Source of the DNA: Chitinophagaceae bacterium
Lineage (GTDB): Bacteria > Bacteroidota > Bacteroidia > Chitinophagales > Chitinophagaceae
DNA length: 64,000 nt
Assembly (NCBI GenBank): GCA_016708765.1
Contig: JADJFD010000002.1
Location: forward strand, 310,001-374,000
Direction: 5' to 3'
The translations under genes and the position numbers were made by a program. Shown here piece after piece: positions 28,187-37,118 of the stretch (its first letter is position 1; the number at the start of each line of letters is the position of its first letter). The notes under the pieces are model-generated. The model made no database searches. It was not told where the DNA came from and saw nothing but the letters and a program-made list of their open reading frames with translations.

Positions 28187-28615
28187 ATGGCATTGAAAAT
28201 TATTGATCATGGAACTCCCGAATATTGGCAGATGGTCAAGCTGCGCAATGATATTTTGCGTAAACCACTCGGCTTAGGCTTCTCCGAACAAGAATTGGAA
28301 TCTGAAACTAACAATATGCTCATTGCTGCATTTGAGGATGACGATATTCTTGGCTGTTGTATGTTGGTAGAAGAAAATCCGAAAACAGTACGCCTTCGCC
28401 AGATGGCTGTATTAAATGATTTGCAAGGAAAGGGCATAGGAAGAGCTTTAATGAGTTTTGCGGAAAATATTGCAAGAGACAGGGGCTATAAAATATTGTC
28501 CATGCATGCCCGCAAAAATGCGTTGGGCTTTTATGAAAAAATGGGTTATGAAATTGCCAGCGATGAATTTGATGAGGTTACTATTCCTCACTATGTAATG
28601 GAGAAAAAATTATAG
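28187..28615 (+). CDS. GNAT family N-acetyltransferase
   Basis: A 142-residue acetyltransferase using acetyl-CoA. The acetyl-CoA pyrophosphate loop Q/RxxGxG/A appears as LQGKGIGRALM near residue 80, preceded by the beta4 strand VRLRQMAVLND. The C-terminal strand GFYEKMGYEI is the usual GNAT ending. The N-terminal helix includes VKLRNDILRKPLG, a phrase typical of the ElaA/YjcF-like branch. The acceptor substrate cannot be read. The gene is convergent with the YcxB-like gene, ending 2 bases from it. Confidence 0.88.
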   Translation: MALKIIDHGTPEYWQMVKLRNDILRKPLGLGFSEQELESETNNMLIAAFEDDDILGCCMLVEENPKTVRLRQMAVLNDLQGKGIGRALMSFAENIARDRGYKILSMHARKNALGFYEKMGYEIASDEFDEVTIPHYVMEKKL

Positions 28616-28617
28616 TT

Positions 28618-29097
28618 CTATCCTTTTTTTACTTTGCTTTTTATAAGCCCTCGTAATTCAAAAACTTCATCAGAATCCTTGCAACCATCCTTAGGCACTA
28701 AAAGAAAAGAACGGCTATCAAAATATAAATGAAAAAAATGCGGACTCTCTAGGTAGTTTTTAAGTGCTTCCCATTTCCATGATTTCGATCCGTTTTCATG
28801 TCCAAGACTAAAGCCATCCTGTTCAAAAGTCATACTAAATTCATGCTTAAAGGTTACTGCCTTCCGGTATACCATTGCCGGAAGTATATACCAGAAGCTT
28901 ATCATTAATATAATCCATAGTAATGAACCAACAAGAAACGCCAATGGTTGTATCTTTTTTAGAAAATAAAGTGTAAAGGTGGCAATGGCAAATACATTTA
29001 CCAGTATGATCATTATACGAATCTCTGGTCTGCTGATAAAATGATAACGCAAAGCTTGTAATACTTTCTTTTTTTCGTACCCAAAATAAATTGTCAT
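28618..29097 (-). CDS. YcxB-like membrane protein
   Basis: A 159-residue protein with two transmembrane segments in the first half (about residues 28-47 and 50-72) and a soluble C-terminal beta-rich domain. The phrase FSMTFEQDGFSLGHENGS followed by WKWEALKNYLESP resembles the YcxB-like C-terminal domain, a PH-like fold of unknown function. No catalytic motif is visible. It follows the PhoD-like gene on the same strand with 12 bases between, so the two are likely co-transcribed. Confidence 0.65.
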   Translation of the reverse strand: MTIYFGYEKKKVLQALRYHFISRPEIRIMIILVNVFAIATFTLYFLKKIQPLAFLVGSLLWIILMISFWYILPAMVYRKAVTFKHEFSMTFEQDGFSLGHENGSKSWKWEALKNYLESPHFFHLYFDSRSFLLVPKDGCKDSDEVFELRGLIKSKVKKG

Positions 29098-29109
29098 GCT
29101 ATTAAAGTA

Positions 29110-30456
29110 CTAATGTGTTTTTAAATCTTTTTCTGAAATGCTCCACTCTCCCAGTTTTTCGCCCTTAACTCCTACAAACTCTACCGTTAGCTTTCTTTCA
29201 TTTAGTTTTCCACTGAATGAGACTCTGCCATAATTCTGCTTACCATCAATGCCTATAACCCTAAAAGGATTGTTTTGCTCTGCTAGTCCAAATTTATGTG
29301 TTCCAGAAGTAAGCGGAGAAACTGTAATATCATATAAAGGATAATTTCCTTTTCGCTCCGTTTTTATCACTTCGCTATGATGACGATCACCGGTAAGAAA
29401 AATAACGCCATCAATTTTATTATCATTTAAAAACGACATCAGTTCTACATACTCAATTGGGAAATCCAACAGCTTATCGTAAGGAGAAACAGAATTCAGT
29501 ATCTGACTTCCAGTGGTGATAATTTTAAAAGTAGCAGAACTATACAGTAACGAATTTTTTAACCACTCTAGTTGTTGTTCGCCAAACATTCTTTTGGAAG
29601 GATTCGGTTTGCCGTTGATTGAATCTTTCATTTCATCGGCACTACGCCACCAACGGTCATCCAACATAAAAATATCGACATCTCCAAAGCTTGTCATAGT
29701 ATAAATTCCTTTCCCATTTTCTCCTGAAGAAGGATTACAGAAATAACTATTAAAAATTTTTCGGCTGGTTTCTTTCAGAATATAATTTTTCCCAATATCG
29801 TTGGGACCATAATCATGATCGTCCCATATAGCAAAATGAGGCATTGCTTTTAAAAAATTCTGTAATACAGGCATTGCCCTATCATGACTTGCCCTGTACC
29901 AAAGTCCCCATTCGCTGTAATAATCAACTTCTCTGGTATACCATGCATCTCCTGTCCATAACATAAAGGCGGCTTTTTCTTTGGCCATTGTTTCAAATAT
30001 GGAAGAATCTGTACTATATGAAATACCCGACCGATCATATTCCGGTTGATGGGTATAAGCACAACCACCCACAAGAAAACTAAATTCAGGAATTGCTTTT
30101 CTATTCTGCCAAAGATCTTTCGTAGTAAATTCACCAGATTTTGAAGTTAATTTTCCATTTATCAAGATGCTGTATTGATAGGTAGTATTAAAATCCAATC
30201 CCCCAATTGTAAATGTAACCGGATTAAAATCATTTCCCAATACTCCTTTATACTGCACCATTTTTTCCTGTACTGAATTTTTCTTTTTAACCCGCAGTGA
30301 AACGCTGGTTACATCCGGCGATACCTCTACCCAGACTTTCGCATCTCTTAATTCCACCGGACCTAACATTGGACCAGAAACAATTCTAGGCTGTGCACCT
30401 GCAAATAAACTATTAAAAAATAAAAAAATAAAAAAGAAGGAATACTTGCTGAGCAT
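29110..30456 (-). CDS. PhoD-like alkaline phosphatase/phosphodiesterase
   Basis: An exported metallophosphoesterase of about 448 residues. The start at 30456 opens a signal peptide (MLSKYSFFFIFLFFNSLFAG, cleaved near Ala-Gln); in-frame starts at 30474 and 30513 are less likely. An N-terminal Ig-like PhoD_N domain is followed by the metal-binding phosphatase domain. Visible ligand segments: GGCAYTHQPE, WTGDAWYTRE, IWDDHDYGPND and LTGDRHHSEV, the last with the paired His of the family. A phosphate mono- or diesterase role in phosphate scavenging is expected; the substrate is unknown. The YcxB-like gene follows. Confidence 0.85.
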   Translation of the reverse strand: MLSKYSFFFIFLFFNSLFAGAQPRIVSGPMLGPVELRDAKVWVEVSPDVTSVSLRVKKKNSVQEKMVQYKGVLGNDFNPVTFTIGGLDFNTTYQYSILINGKLTSKSGEFTTKDLWQNRKAIPEFSFLVGGCAYTHQPEYDRSGISYSTDSSIFETMAKEKAAFMLWTGDAWYTREVDYYSEWGLWYRASHDRAMPVLQNFLKAMPHFAIWDDHDYGPNDIGKNYILKETSRKIFNSYFCNPSSGENGKGIYTMTSFGDVDIFMLDDRWWRSADEMKDSINGKPNPSKRMFGEQQLEWLKNSLLYSSATFKIITTGSQILNSVSPYDKLLDFPIEYVELMSFLNDNKIDGVIFLTGDRHHSEVIKTERKGNYPLYDITVSPLTSGTHKFGLAEQNNPFRVIGIDGKQNYGRVSFSGKLNERKLTVEFVGVKGEKLGEWSISEKDLKTH

Positions 30457-30662
30457 TGAATGTAGTTTTAACATTACAAAGTAAAGGAGAAAAAGAAGCC
30501 GTTTCAAATGCAAATCTGGTTGTTTTAATTTTTCTTCTATTTCCCAGAAAAGTAGAGCTAATCAATAAATTAGTATTTCCAGCATCTTCCCCTCTTTTAA
30601 AAATCTGCTTTAATTCTCCCTGCTATTTTTAAATCTATAAACTAACATTGGGGGTTGCAATT

Positions 30663-31051
30663 GATTCAAATGGCAAAGATGATGTCTAATATACTGATAT
30701 CACCATGAATGATGTTGGTGAAGTTACCGGTTGGAAACAACATGACAAGGATAGTATTTTCAGAATGCAGGGTGAAAGCACATATGACAAACATCAGTTT
30801 TGACGTAGTACTACTAAAGACAGTGTAGGTACAATAAAAGAAGTTCAAGTTCAAAGTAATATGATAAAGGAGAACAAATTGAATCTTCATTTACAAATGT
30901 TGGAAAAGATTCTAAGACTACAACTGTTACCAAATACACTTATGAAACGCATGATGATAAGGGTAACTGGACACAACGTACTACCTTGGATGATAAAGGA
31001 AGGCAACGAAAATTACAAAAAAGAACTTATACCTACCGGAAAGCAGCGTAA
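30663..31051 (+). pseudogene. Decayed fragment of a repeat-containing hypothetical protein
   Basis: No open frame spans this stretch, but pieces of one protein can be followed across frames. From 30663 one frame reads NDVGEVTGWKQHDKDSIF and GESTYDKHQF, with in-frame stops at about 30687 and 30801. After a frame change near 30865 it continues as DKGEQIESSFTNVGKDS, then YETHDDKGNWTQRTTLDDKG, and ends RTYTYRKAA before TAA at 31049. The Tyr-x-Asp-x-Lys-Gly-Asn pattern repeated about every 25 residues resembles periplasmic or surface proteins with YD/RHS-like or MORN-like repeats. The start and N-terminal part are missing. It is a remnant, although some breaks could be sequencing errors of the kind seen elsewhere here. 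Confidence 0.6.
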
Positions 31052-31070
31052 CTTAATTTTTTGAAATAGT

Positions 31071-31104
31071 TATAAGGGTTGTTATAAAAACAACCCTTAT
31101 TTTA
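31071..31104. terminator. Bidirectional rho-independent terminator
   Basis: TAAGGGTTGTT and AACAACCCTTA form an 11-base-pair stem with a 5-base loop, followed by TTTTATT. It serves the copper receptor gene ending at 31105 and the decayed gene on the opposite strand. Confidence 0.7.
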
Positions 31105-33125
31105 TTAGAATAATAATTTAGTCTGGACATATATGTTTCTTCCCGACCGGTTTATATTCCCCCAATCAAGATGTTCATAATATTTTTTATCAAAAATGTT
31201 TTCAACACCCACTTGTAATTCAACGCTGCTTTTACTTATAGTTGTTGCATATCCTAACCTTGTATTCAATAGAAAATAGCCTGGAGTTTTGTCTTCGCCA
31301 GCTTGATAGCTCACCTTATTTTGCTGTAGTGCTGTTTCACTTTCTAACTGTATAGAAATAATTCCCGGCTGATACCGAAAAGAAGTAAGATTTTTAAATG
31401 GTGCAATAAATGGAAGTGGATTCCCATCTGCGTCCTTTCCTTTTGTATACCTGACTGTGGAAACAATATCTAAATCAACGGTAGGCTTTAAAAAAGCACT
31501 TGCTTCGAATCCTGAAATAGAAGCATTTGAAATATTGATATAAGATTTTACTCCATTCGCTCCAATCGTCATCGTACTCAACGTTGGATCAACCTTACCC
31601 ATAATATAATTAGCCATTCTGGAATAGAAGTAATTGAATTGAACCCTGTTCCTCCCTTTTGAATATAAAATTGACGCATCCGCCTGCCATGCATTTTCCT
31701 TTTTTAATTCAGGGCTTCCGATATAGTCAAACCCATCGCTATTGTTAAATAAGTAAAACCCATATAGCTCACTAGCAGTTGGCATTCTTTCTGAGTAAGA
31801 AATACTTCCAGTGGCTTTCAGATTTTTTGTAATCTTCTTTGAAAGTTGTGTGGAAATGTTTTTTAATAAATCATTTCTGTTAGCAGCTGAATATCCAAAA
31901 ATACTTACCTGATCTTTTGCTGCTACAGTTGCCAAACTATAAGTAATTATATCTGCCCGACTAGTTATTTGCAATTTCAGGGTACTATCAATCTCAGTTA
32001 TCCAAGAAGCAGCGATACCATATTGTCCTTTTCTGTTATCTGGCCATGTAAGCATATACATAGGTAATTGCCCAGGCTGATACATAGTCATAGATGCACT
32101 TAAATAAGTAGATGAACCATCTGCTCGTATAGATAAACGTTGTTTTTTATTAAGTTTCATTTCTCCTTCTGCAAAGGCACCGAATGTTTTACTTAAACCC
32201 GGCATATCCATATGAATAGGAACAAAAGGACGTTTAGTGTCATCCATAAAGTGACTGATTTTATTCGCATAAACTTTCATCTGCCATTTGTAAAGCCATT
32301 TCGAAAAATCGCTATGGTGAATGCTGAGTGACGCTACTCTCGCATTGGCAGAGCCTACATCCATCGGTAAAGCCGGATACCCAATATTCCAACCATCATC
32401 TGCAAGTAAATCAGCTTTTATATATGTATTATTATTTTGCTGAAATTTTGCTGATAAAGAATAATTCAGTTTTTCATATTGAGAAAAATTAATTTCTTCT
32501 CCGCCGCCACTTCTGTAATTATTACTTTTTCTGTAGGTGCCACTTGCTCTAAAAGCCCATCTGTTGGACGAATAATTCAATTTGGCTGATTCAAAAAGCT
32601 GTTTGCGGCAGATTGATATCCACTGCTAACTACTCCTGTCAGCTTTTTATTCTGAAGAAAATCAGGTTCGGCCATTTTCATATCTATAGTTCCGCCAATT
32701 GTTGAACCACTAATAAATCCGCTTGCTGTTGTTTGCACTTGTAGATTTTCCAGATTTATTGGTTCAATATAAATAGTTGCTGGATCCATTTTATCTGTGC
32801 AAGCACCATGTATCCTCATTCCATCTACCAATACATTTATCTGGCCTCCGGAAAAACTACGAATAGACGGCTCCATGCCATAAGATCCCCTGCGTATTAA
32901 TGAAACTTCTGGCAATCGACTTAATATATCTTCTAATGTTGCCGCACTATTTGCTTTAAAAAACCTGACAAGATAATGCTGCGGATTTTTTTGAATGCTG
33001 TTTACTATTATTTCATTTAATGCTATTATACGGCTGCTATCATCGCTCATCTGTGAAACATAAGTTTGAGCTTTTGCATACCAGCAATAACTAAAAAGCA
33101 AAATGACTAAAAATGTTTTTTTCAT
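31105..33125 (-). CDS. OprC/NosA-like copper TonB-dependent receptor, frameshifted
   Basis: An outer-membrane TonB-dependent receptor of about 673 residues once repaired. Signal peptide, then plug domain (ATLEDILSRLPEVSLIRRG), then barrel ending in Phe. In the plug, GMRIHGACTDKMDP carries Cys109 and Met113 (CxxxM). In the barrel, reconstructed His292-Phe-Met294 (ISHFMDD) gives HxM. P. aeruginosa OprC binds copper with a CxxxM-HxM site (Cys143, Met147, His323, Met325); the spacing from Cys to His is 183 here and 180 there. The frame breaks at about 32593-32597, where a run of five A on the + strand should be six; repair reads NSFFESAKLNYSS. A Met/His-rich lipoprotein gene lies directly upstream, supporting a copper role. 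Confidence 0.82.
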
Positions 33126-33171
33126 TACAAATTATTTGAAGGCAGGCCATATAAAGACCTGCCTGATTTTT

Positions 33172-33990
33172 CTAGAATTCAATGTCAAAAAACTGAGTAC
33201 TATCTGCCACTGCAGCACCCGACATAAAATCAAGATTTAATTTCCAATAACCTGTCATGGTAAAATTTACTTTGCCTTTGTAATGACCTTTACCAATATG
33301 AACCGGATTTACATTATTAGGTGAGCCATGACCCATTGTTGGCATTTCCGGTGTAAGTGTTACAGAAAGTGAACTGTCTGCAGGCCAGCTCATCATAGAA
33401 ACTTTTTTATACACGGCGATTTCCATATCATTAATTCCAACTTTTGGTGCAACAGGATCAATTAATGATATAAAATATTTGCTTCCATTATGCGTAGCGG
33501 TAAATGATTTTTGTTTTGATTTTACAGGCTCTGTTACAGTTAAGGGGATAGTCAAATATCCTTCCTTATTATTCGACAGATTTTTGACATTTACTTTCAC
33601 CGTCCAGGTTCCGCCCATTGATGACATAATGAAAACAACACTACATGGGAATAAGTGATTAACCGATTTTGAACTTGCAGGATTTTCATATGGTGCAGAA
33701 TGCTGCATCATTCCCATGTCCATCATTGGCATAAGCTGAATCTCTGCATTATCAACTCTTGCACCTGTTACAGAATCATACAATGCAATATAAAATTTTG
33801 AAAACCCACTGTTAATACTCGCATCTTTTGAGTACAACTCCATCTTAGTTGCTGTACCGGGAACATAACCTTCAGTCAGTTTAGTTAATCCTTCAGTTGG
33901 ATTGGGCTCCTGAATAACATCTTTTGAACAAGAATATAAACCAAATGTGATAGCTATAACAATAGCTAAAGACAATACTATTTTTTTCAT
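33172..33990 (-). CDS. Met/His-rich lipoprotein with two YtkA-like domains (probable copper-binding)
   Basis: A 272-residue lipoprotein; the lipobox LYSC gives Cys21. After a short linker it has two similar domains of about 100 residues. The first has MPMMDMGMMQHSAPYENP (Met87, 89, 90, 92, 94, 95, His97) and then a VVFIMSSMGGTWTVKVNV strand. The second has TPEMPTMGHGSPNN (Met216, Met219, His221), HIGKGHYKG (His231, His236) and VNFTMTGYWKLNLDF. This layout matches YtkA/FixH-like domains, which bind copper through Met and His. The clusters fit a periplasmic or surface copper carrier. It precedes the OprC-like receptor by 46 bases on the same strand and follows a small Cys-motif protein, so it is likely part of a copper uptake operon. 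Confidence 0.78.
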   Translation of the reverse strand: MKKIVLSLAIVIAITFGLYSCSKDVIQEPNPTEGLTKLTEGYVPGTATKMELYSKDASINSGFSKFYIALYDSVTGARVDNAEIQLMPMMDMGMMQHSAPYENPASSKSVNHLFPCSVVFIMSSMGGTWTVKVNVKNLSNNKEGYLTIPLTVTEPVKSKQKSFTATHNGSKYFISLIDPVAPKVGINDMEIAVYKKVSMMSWPADSSLSVTLTPEMPTMGHGSPNNVNPVHIGKGHYKGKVNFTMTGYWKLNLDFMSGAAVADSTQFFDIEF

Positions 33991-34150
33991 CTATATATTT
34001 TTTATTAAATGAATCTGACAGATATCCGCCTGAACATAACGGGCAGAGCATTCCGTCATCCTGATTAATGTTTGAGTAACTAATAATGTTGTTGGGTGAA
34101 TCAGCCTGGCATCACCAGGCAATTTTTATCCCTGTAAATGGTAATGAAAA

Positions 34151-34537
34151 TCAAACAGACGGCGGATGGAAGATTTCCGCAAAGTGGGAAAAAGAATAAG
34201 CATCTGTAAGTTCAGAATAACTTATTTCATTTTCATTCTCGTATTGTAAAATAAAATTGATACTTGAAATAATACATGGCCCTGCTTCTACCCACTGTTT
34301 TAGTTGTTGAGCGTTGTTCTCATCCTTTTTTTCTTCAGTCTTTTTTAATTTCTTACTTAGATAGCATTTACCATTACATTGTAGTTGTGGCTTTTCTTTA
34401 TTGATACATTTCTCCTTTACAATACTGGCACGGTTAACAAAAAACCAAGCTGTAACTGATGCAGAATAAAATGATTGCAGCGAGAATGTAATTAATAATA
34501 TGAGAGCAATAAACCTTTTCACGAAGGCAAAAGTCAT
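34151..34537 (-). CDS. Small membrane-anchored protein with a C-x9-C-x3-C motif
   Basis: A 128-residue protein from the preferred start at 34537 (an in-frame start at 34567 would add 10 residues). The N-terminus has one hydrophobic segment (RFIALILLITFSLQ) that is a membrane anchor or signal. It is followed by KCINKEKPQLQCNGKCYLSK, with cysteines spaced C-x9-C-x3-C, then a Lys/Glu-rich helix. I recall similar small proteins next to TonB receptors in Bacteroidota but know no tested function. Its position upstream of the Met/His-rich lipoprotein and copper receptor suggests metal binding or redox handling of copper. That is an inference. Confidence 0.6.
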   Translation of the reverse strand: MTFAFVKRFIALILLITFSLQSFYSASVTAWFFVNRASIVKEKCINKEKPQLQCNGKCYLSKKLKKTEEKKDENNAQQLKQWVEAGPCIISSINFILQYENENEISYSELTDAYSFSHFAEIFHPPSV

Positions 34538-34592
34538 TGCAAAAAGGAAGGATTTTCCTGACTTCAATCAGCTTAATACATGATAAAAGACA

Positions 34593-35219
34593 TCAACGTA
34601 TTTTATAATTGCTAATATTAATAAGATGATTACAAAACTTATATTCCACTTCATCATTACTACTTACTATCAGCAACCTATCATTGCAATAATCAGTTAC
34701 TAAAGAATGATACATATCAATACCTTCCTTATCAAGATTAGTGCAAGGCTCATCCAACAAAACAATTGCCGTATCAGAAAAAACACATTGTGCCAGTTTT
34801 ATACGTTGTTTCATTCCAGAAGAAAAATAACGGATTTGTTTGTTTCTGGCTTTCTCAAGTCCAATTATTGAAATGGCCTTGTCGGATGACATACCGGGTA
34901 TAAAAGATTTAAATCCCTGATGAAAATCTAAAAATTCAGTTAGTGTCATTTCTTCAATTACTTCTAAATATGGTGCACATATTGAAACATGTTTATACAC
35001 ATTTTCATCAGCACATACTTTATTATTTATTGTAAATTGAATTTTACCTTCGTTAGCATACATCGATCCGCTTACCACTTGCAGTAAGGTGCTTTTCCCT
35101 GATCCATTAGGGCCAGTAATTGCATACGATTGGCCTAATTCAAAATTGTAATTGAAATGGCGGAAGATCCATTCCCTGTTGTATCTTTTTCCGGCATCAG
35201 ATAGGCAGATCATCATCAT
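34593..35219 (-). CDS. ABC transporter ATP-binding protein
   Basis: A 208-residue stand-alone ATPase subunit. Walker A is GPNGSGKST near residue 40, the signature is YFSSGMKQRIKLAQ near 133, Walker B is IVLLDEPCTNLD near 156, and the H-loop region ends in an Asn/Asp (VSSNDEVEY) where His is usual. Three ATG codons in a row lie at 35219, 35216 and 35213; the first is used here. The start overlaps the end of lpxA by 23 bases, so the two are translationally coupled. No permease gene is adjacent. The cargo is unknown; an envelope role is possible given the lpxA link. The altered H-loop residue deserves checking. Confidence 0.85.
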   Translation of the reverse strand: MMMICLSDAGKRYNREWIFRHFNYNFELGQSYAITGPNGSGKSTLLQVVSGSMYANEGKIQFTINNKVCADENVYKHVSICAPYLEVIEEMTLTEFLDFHQGFKSFIPGMSSDKAISIIGLEKARNKQIRYFSSGMKQRIKLAQCVFSDTAIVLLDEPCTNLDKEGIDMYHSLVTDYCNDRLLIVSSNDEVEYKFCNHLINISNYKIR

Positions 35220-36003
35220 TAGTGCCTTTGGTAAAACGTTTGATGATGCCACGGCCACTTTCACGGATAAATGTTACGATTTCATCCCTTTCATCCGTAG
35301 CTGGCATCTCTTCTTCAATATATTCAACTGCCTGACTTGTATTAAGTCCTTTATTAAATAATACTCTATATATATCAAGTATATGATTAATTCTTTCTAT
35401 ACTAAAGCCACGACGTTTTAACCCAATGGAATTTACTCCGGCATAACTTAAAGGATTGCGGCCTGCTTTAATATATGGAGGTACATCTTTGCCAACTAAT
35501 GAACCGCCACTAATAAAAGAGTGCTGTCCAATTTTTACAAACTGATGTATGGCACACATACCACCAATAATTGCCCAGTCGCCAATTGTGGCATGCCCTG
35601 CTACTTGTGTATTGTTACTGGTTATACAATTATCACCTACAAAACAATCATGTGCAAAATGGCAATACGCCATGATAAGACAGTTCTTACCTATCATAGT
35701 TTTCTCCCTATCCTTAGTTCCCCGATTTATGGTTACAAATTCACGGATGGTTGTTCCATCACCTATAAATACATTAGAATATTCGCCTTGAAATTTCAAA
35801 TCTTGCGGCACTGCGGCAATTACTGCTCCGGGAAAAATGCGGCAGTTTTTCCCAATTCTGGCTCCTTCCATAATTGTTACGTTGGAACCAATCCAAGTGC
35901 CATCTCCAATTTCTACATCTTGGTGGATTACCGTGAACGGATCAATTTTTACATTTGTTGCCAGCTTTGCGTTGGGATGAATGTATGTATGCGGATGAAT
36001 CAT
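35197..36003 (-). CDS. lpxA: UDP-N-acetylglucosamine acyltransferase
   Basis: A 268-residue cytoplasmic enzyme that adds the first 3-hydroxyacyl chain to UDP-GlcNAc in lipid A synthesis. The N-terminal two thirds is a left-handed beta-helix of hexapeptide repeats, for example IGDGTWIGSNVTIMEGARIG. The catalytic His is in the AYCHFAHDCFVGDN region near residue 120, and the C-terminal helical domain contains GVNSIGLKRRGFS. Length and order are typical. It is divergent from the AraC regulator and overlaps the ABC ATPase gene at its 3' end. A TACCTTTG box lies upstream on the minus strand. Confidence 0.95.
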   Translation of the reverse strand: MIHPHTYIHPNAKLATNVKIDPFTVIHQDVEIGDGTWIGSNVTIMEGARIGKNCRIFPGAVIAAVPQDLKFQGEYSNVFIGDGTTIREFVTINRGTKDREKTMIGKNCLIMAYCHFAHDCFVGDNCITSNNTQVAGHATIGDWAIIGGMCAIHQFVKIGQHSFISGGSLVGKDVPPYIKAGRNPLSYAGVNSIGLKRRGFSIERINHILDIYRVLFNKGLNTSQAVEYIEEEMPATDERDEIVTFIRESGRGIIKRFTKGTNDDDLPI

Positions 36004-36024
36004 GTAGTATTTTAAAGTACCTCC

Positions 36025-36036
36025 ACTGAGTGCTCA
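36025..36036. repeat. Small palindrome in the lpxA leader
   Basis: CTGAGTGCTCAG is CTGAG-TG-CTCAG, a perfect 5-base inverted repeat. It lies between the lpxA promoter box and its start and could be an operator or a leader hairpin. Confidence 0.35.
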
Positions 36037-36045
36037 GAAGACGGA

Positions 36046-36053
36046 CAAAGGTA
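36046..36053 (-). promoter_or_regulatory. -7 promoter box for lpxA
   Basis: On the minus strand the sequence reads TACCTTTG, matching TAnnTTTG, 42 bases before the lpxA ATG. Confidence 0.5.
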
Positions 36054-36157
36054 ACTGATACCAACAAAAACAGAAGTTTTTTTAAGCATATTATGTTAAA
36101 AGTCAAAGGGCAAGACGATAATTCAAAGTTGCACCATTGAAATTGCCGGATAAGTCG

Positions 36158-36165
36158 TAAATTTG
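36158..36165 (+). promoter_or_regulatory. -7 promoter box for the AraC-type regulator
   Basis: TAAATTTG matches TAnnTTTG. A TTG at 36137-36139 lies 18 bases upstream, the right distance for the -33 element. The ATG at 36175 follows by 9 bases, so the transcript would be nearly leaderless. Confidence 0.55.
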
Positions 36166-36174
36166 CCTTTATCG

Positions 36175-37118
36175 ATGCATAATCCACAAGACATATTAGC
36201 ATTAGCCTATAAGCAGAATCTGATGCAGGATCAATTGGTTCTTTTACAAGAAAGAGTACAGGAGATTCCTGGTTCGGTGCAATACACCATTAATCGGTAT
36301 AGCAGAAATCAACAATGGAATATTGAAGACACTGGCATGCTTGTATATCATTATGAGAAAAAGGCTGCTAAAGAAAACTACTTAGAACTTCGCTTTTGTG
36401 TGAGTGGTAATGTCTATTGCCGTAAAAAAATACGGAATGCGATATGTGCCAATTCAGCGCATCAAAAACCTGTGTGGAAAGAGCGGACAGTGTGGATGTG
36501 GTAAGTTTCAAATTTTCTCCAACACATCTTAGTCAGTTTTTGAAACCAAGAAAAGGTGATTCAATTCTTACAGATGATATATTAAATTTTACGCATCGAT
36601 CTTCATTTACAAAAATTCTTCCACTGTGTGGCAAAACAAGAATGGTATTGGAAGGTGTTTTAAATCATACCTATACTGACACACTGGAGAATATCTATAT
36701 CAATGCTCAAACGCAAATGTTACTGTTGTACAGCCTTGATTGTATGCTCGGTGAGAAAGAAATTGATGTAGTAAACTGCAAGTTTTTGGCAAATGAACTG
36801 GACAGAGAAAAAATTGTAAAAGCAAGAGAAATTCTGATTGAACATATCGGCGACCCCATTACCATTAAAGAATTGAGCCGTAAAGTTGCTATCAACGAAT
36901 GTTACCTGAAAAAAGGATTTAAAGAATTGTTCGGCACTACTGTTTTTGATTTTTATCAAAGCCAGCGTATGGAACATGCAAAATATCTTTTGTACGAAAA
37001 AGGATTAAGCGTAACAGAAGTTTCTATGCTATTAGGCTACTCTTCTATCTCCCACTTCTCTACTGCTTTTAAAAAGCATACAGGTTTGAAGCCTTGTGAG
37101 TTGTTACTACGCAATTAA
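36175..37118 (+). CDS. AraC-type transcriptional regulator with Cys cluster, frameshifted
   Basis: A regulator of about 314 residues once repaired. The C-terminal third is a pair of AraC helix-turn-helix motifs: ITIKELSRKVAINECYLKKG, then VTEVSMLLGYSSISHFSTAF. The N-terminal half carries an unusual cysteine group, Cys75, Cys82, Cys89, Cys92 and Cys100, within about 26 residues, suggesting metal or redox sensing. The frame breaks at 36424-36430, where seven A should be eight; repair reads YCRKKNTECDMCQFSASKTC. The ATG at 36175 is used because the promoter box lies just before it. It is divergent from lpxA and ends within 4 bases of the convergent ChaN-like gene, with a P1B-4 metal ATPase gene 1 kb downstream, a plausible target. 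Confidence 0.8.

Noticed and set aside
30861..31064. A 67-residue plus-strand frame
   Set aside because: It is out of frame with the recognisable repeat-protein pieces in the same region, so it is not the gene.
34104..34120. GCCTGG/CCAGGC hairpin as a terminator
   Set aside because: The T run follows only on the plus strand, where no gene is upstream, and the stem is short.
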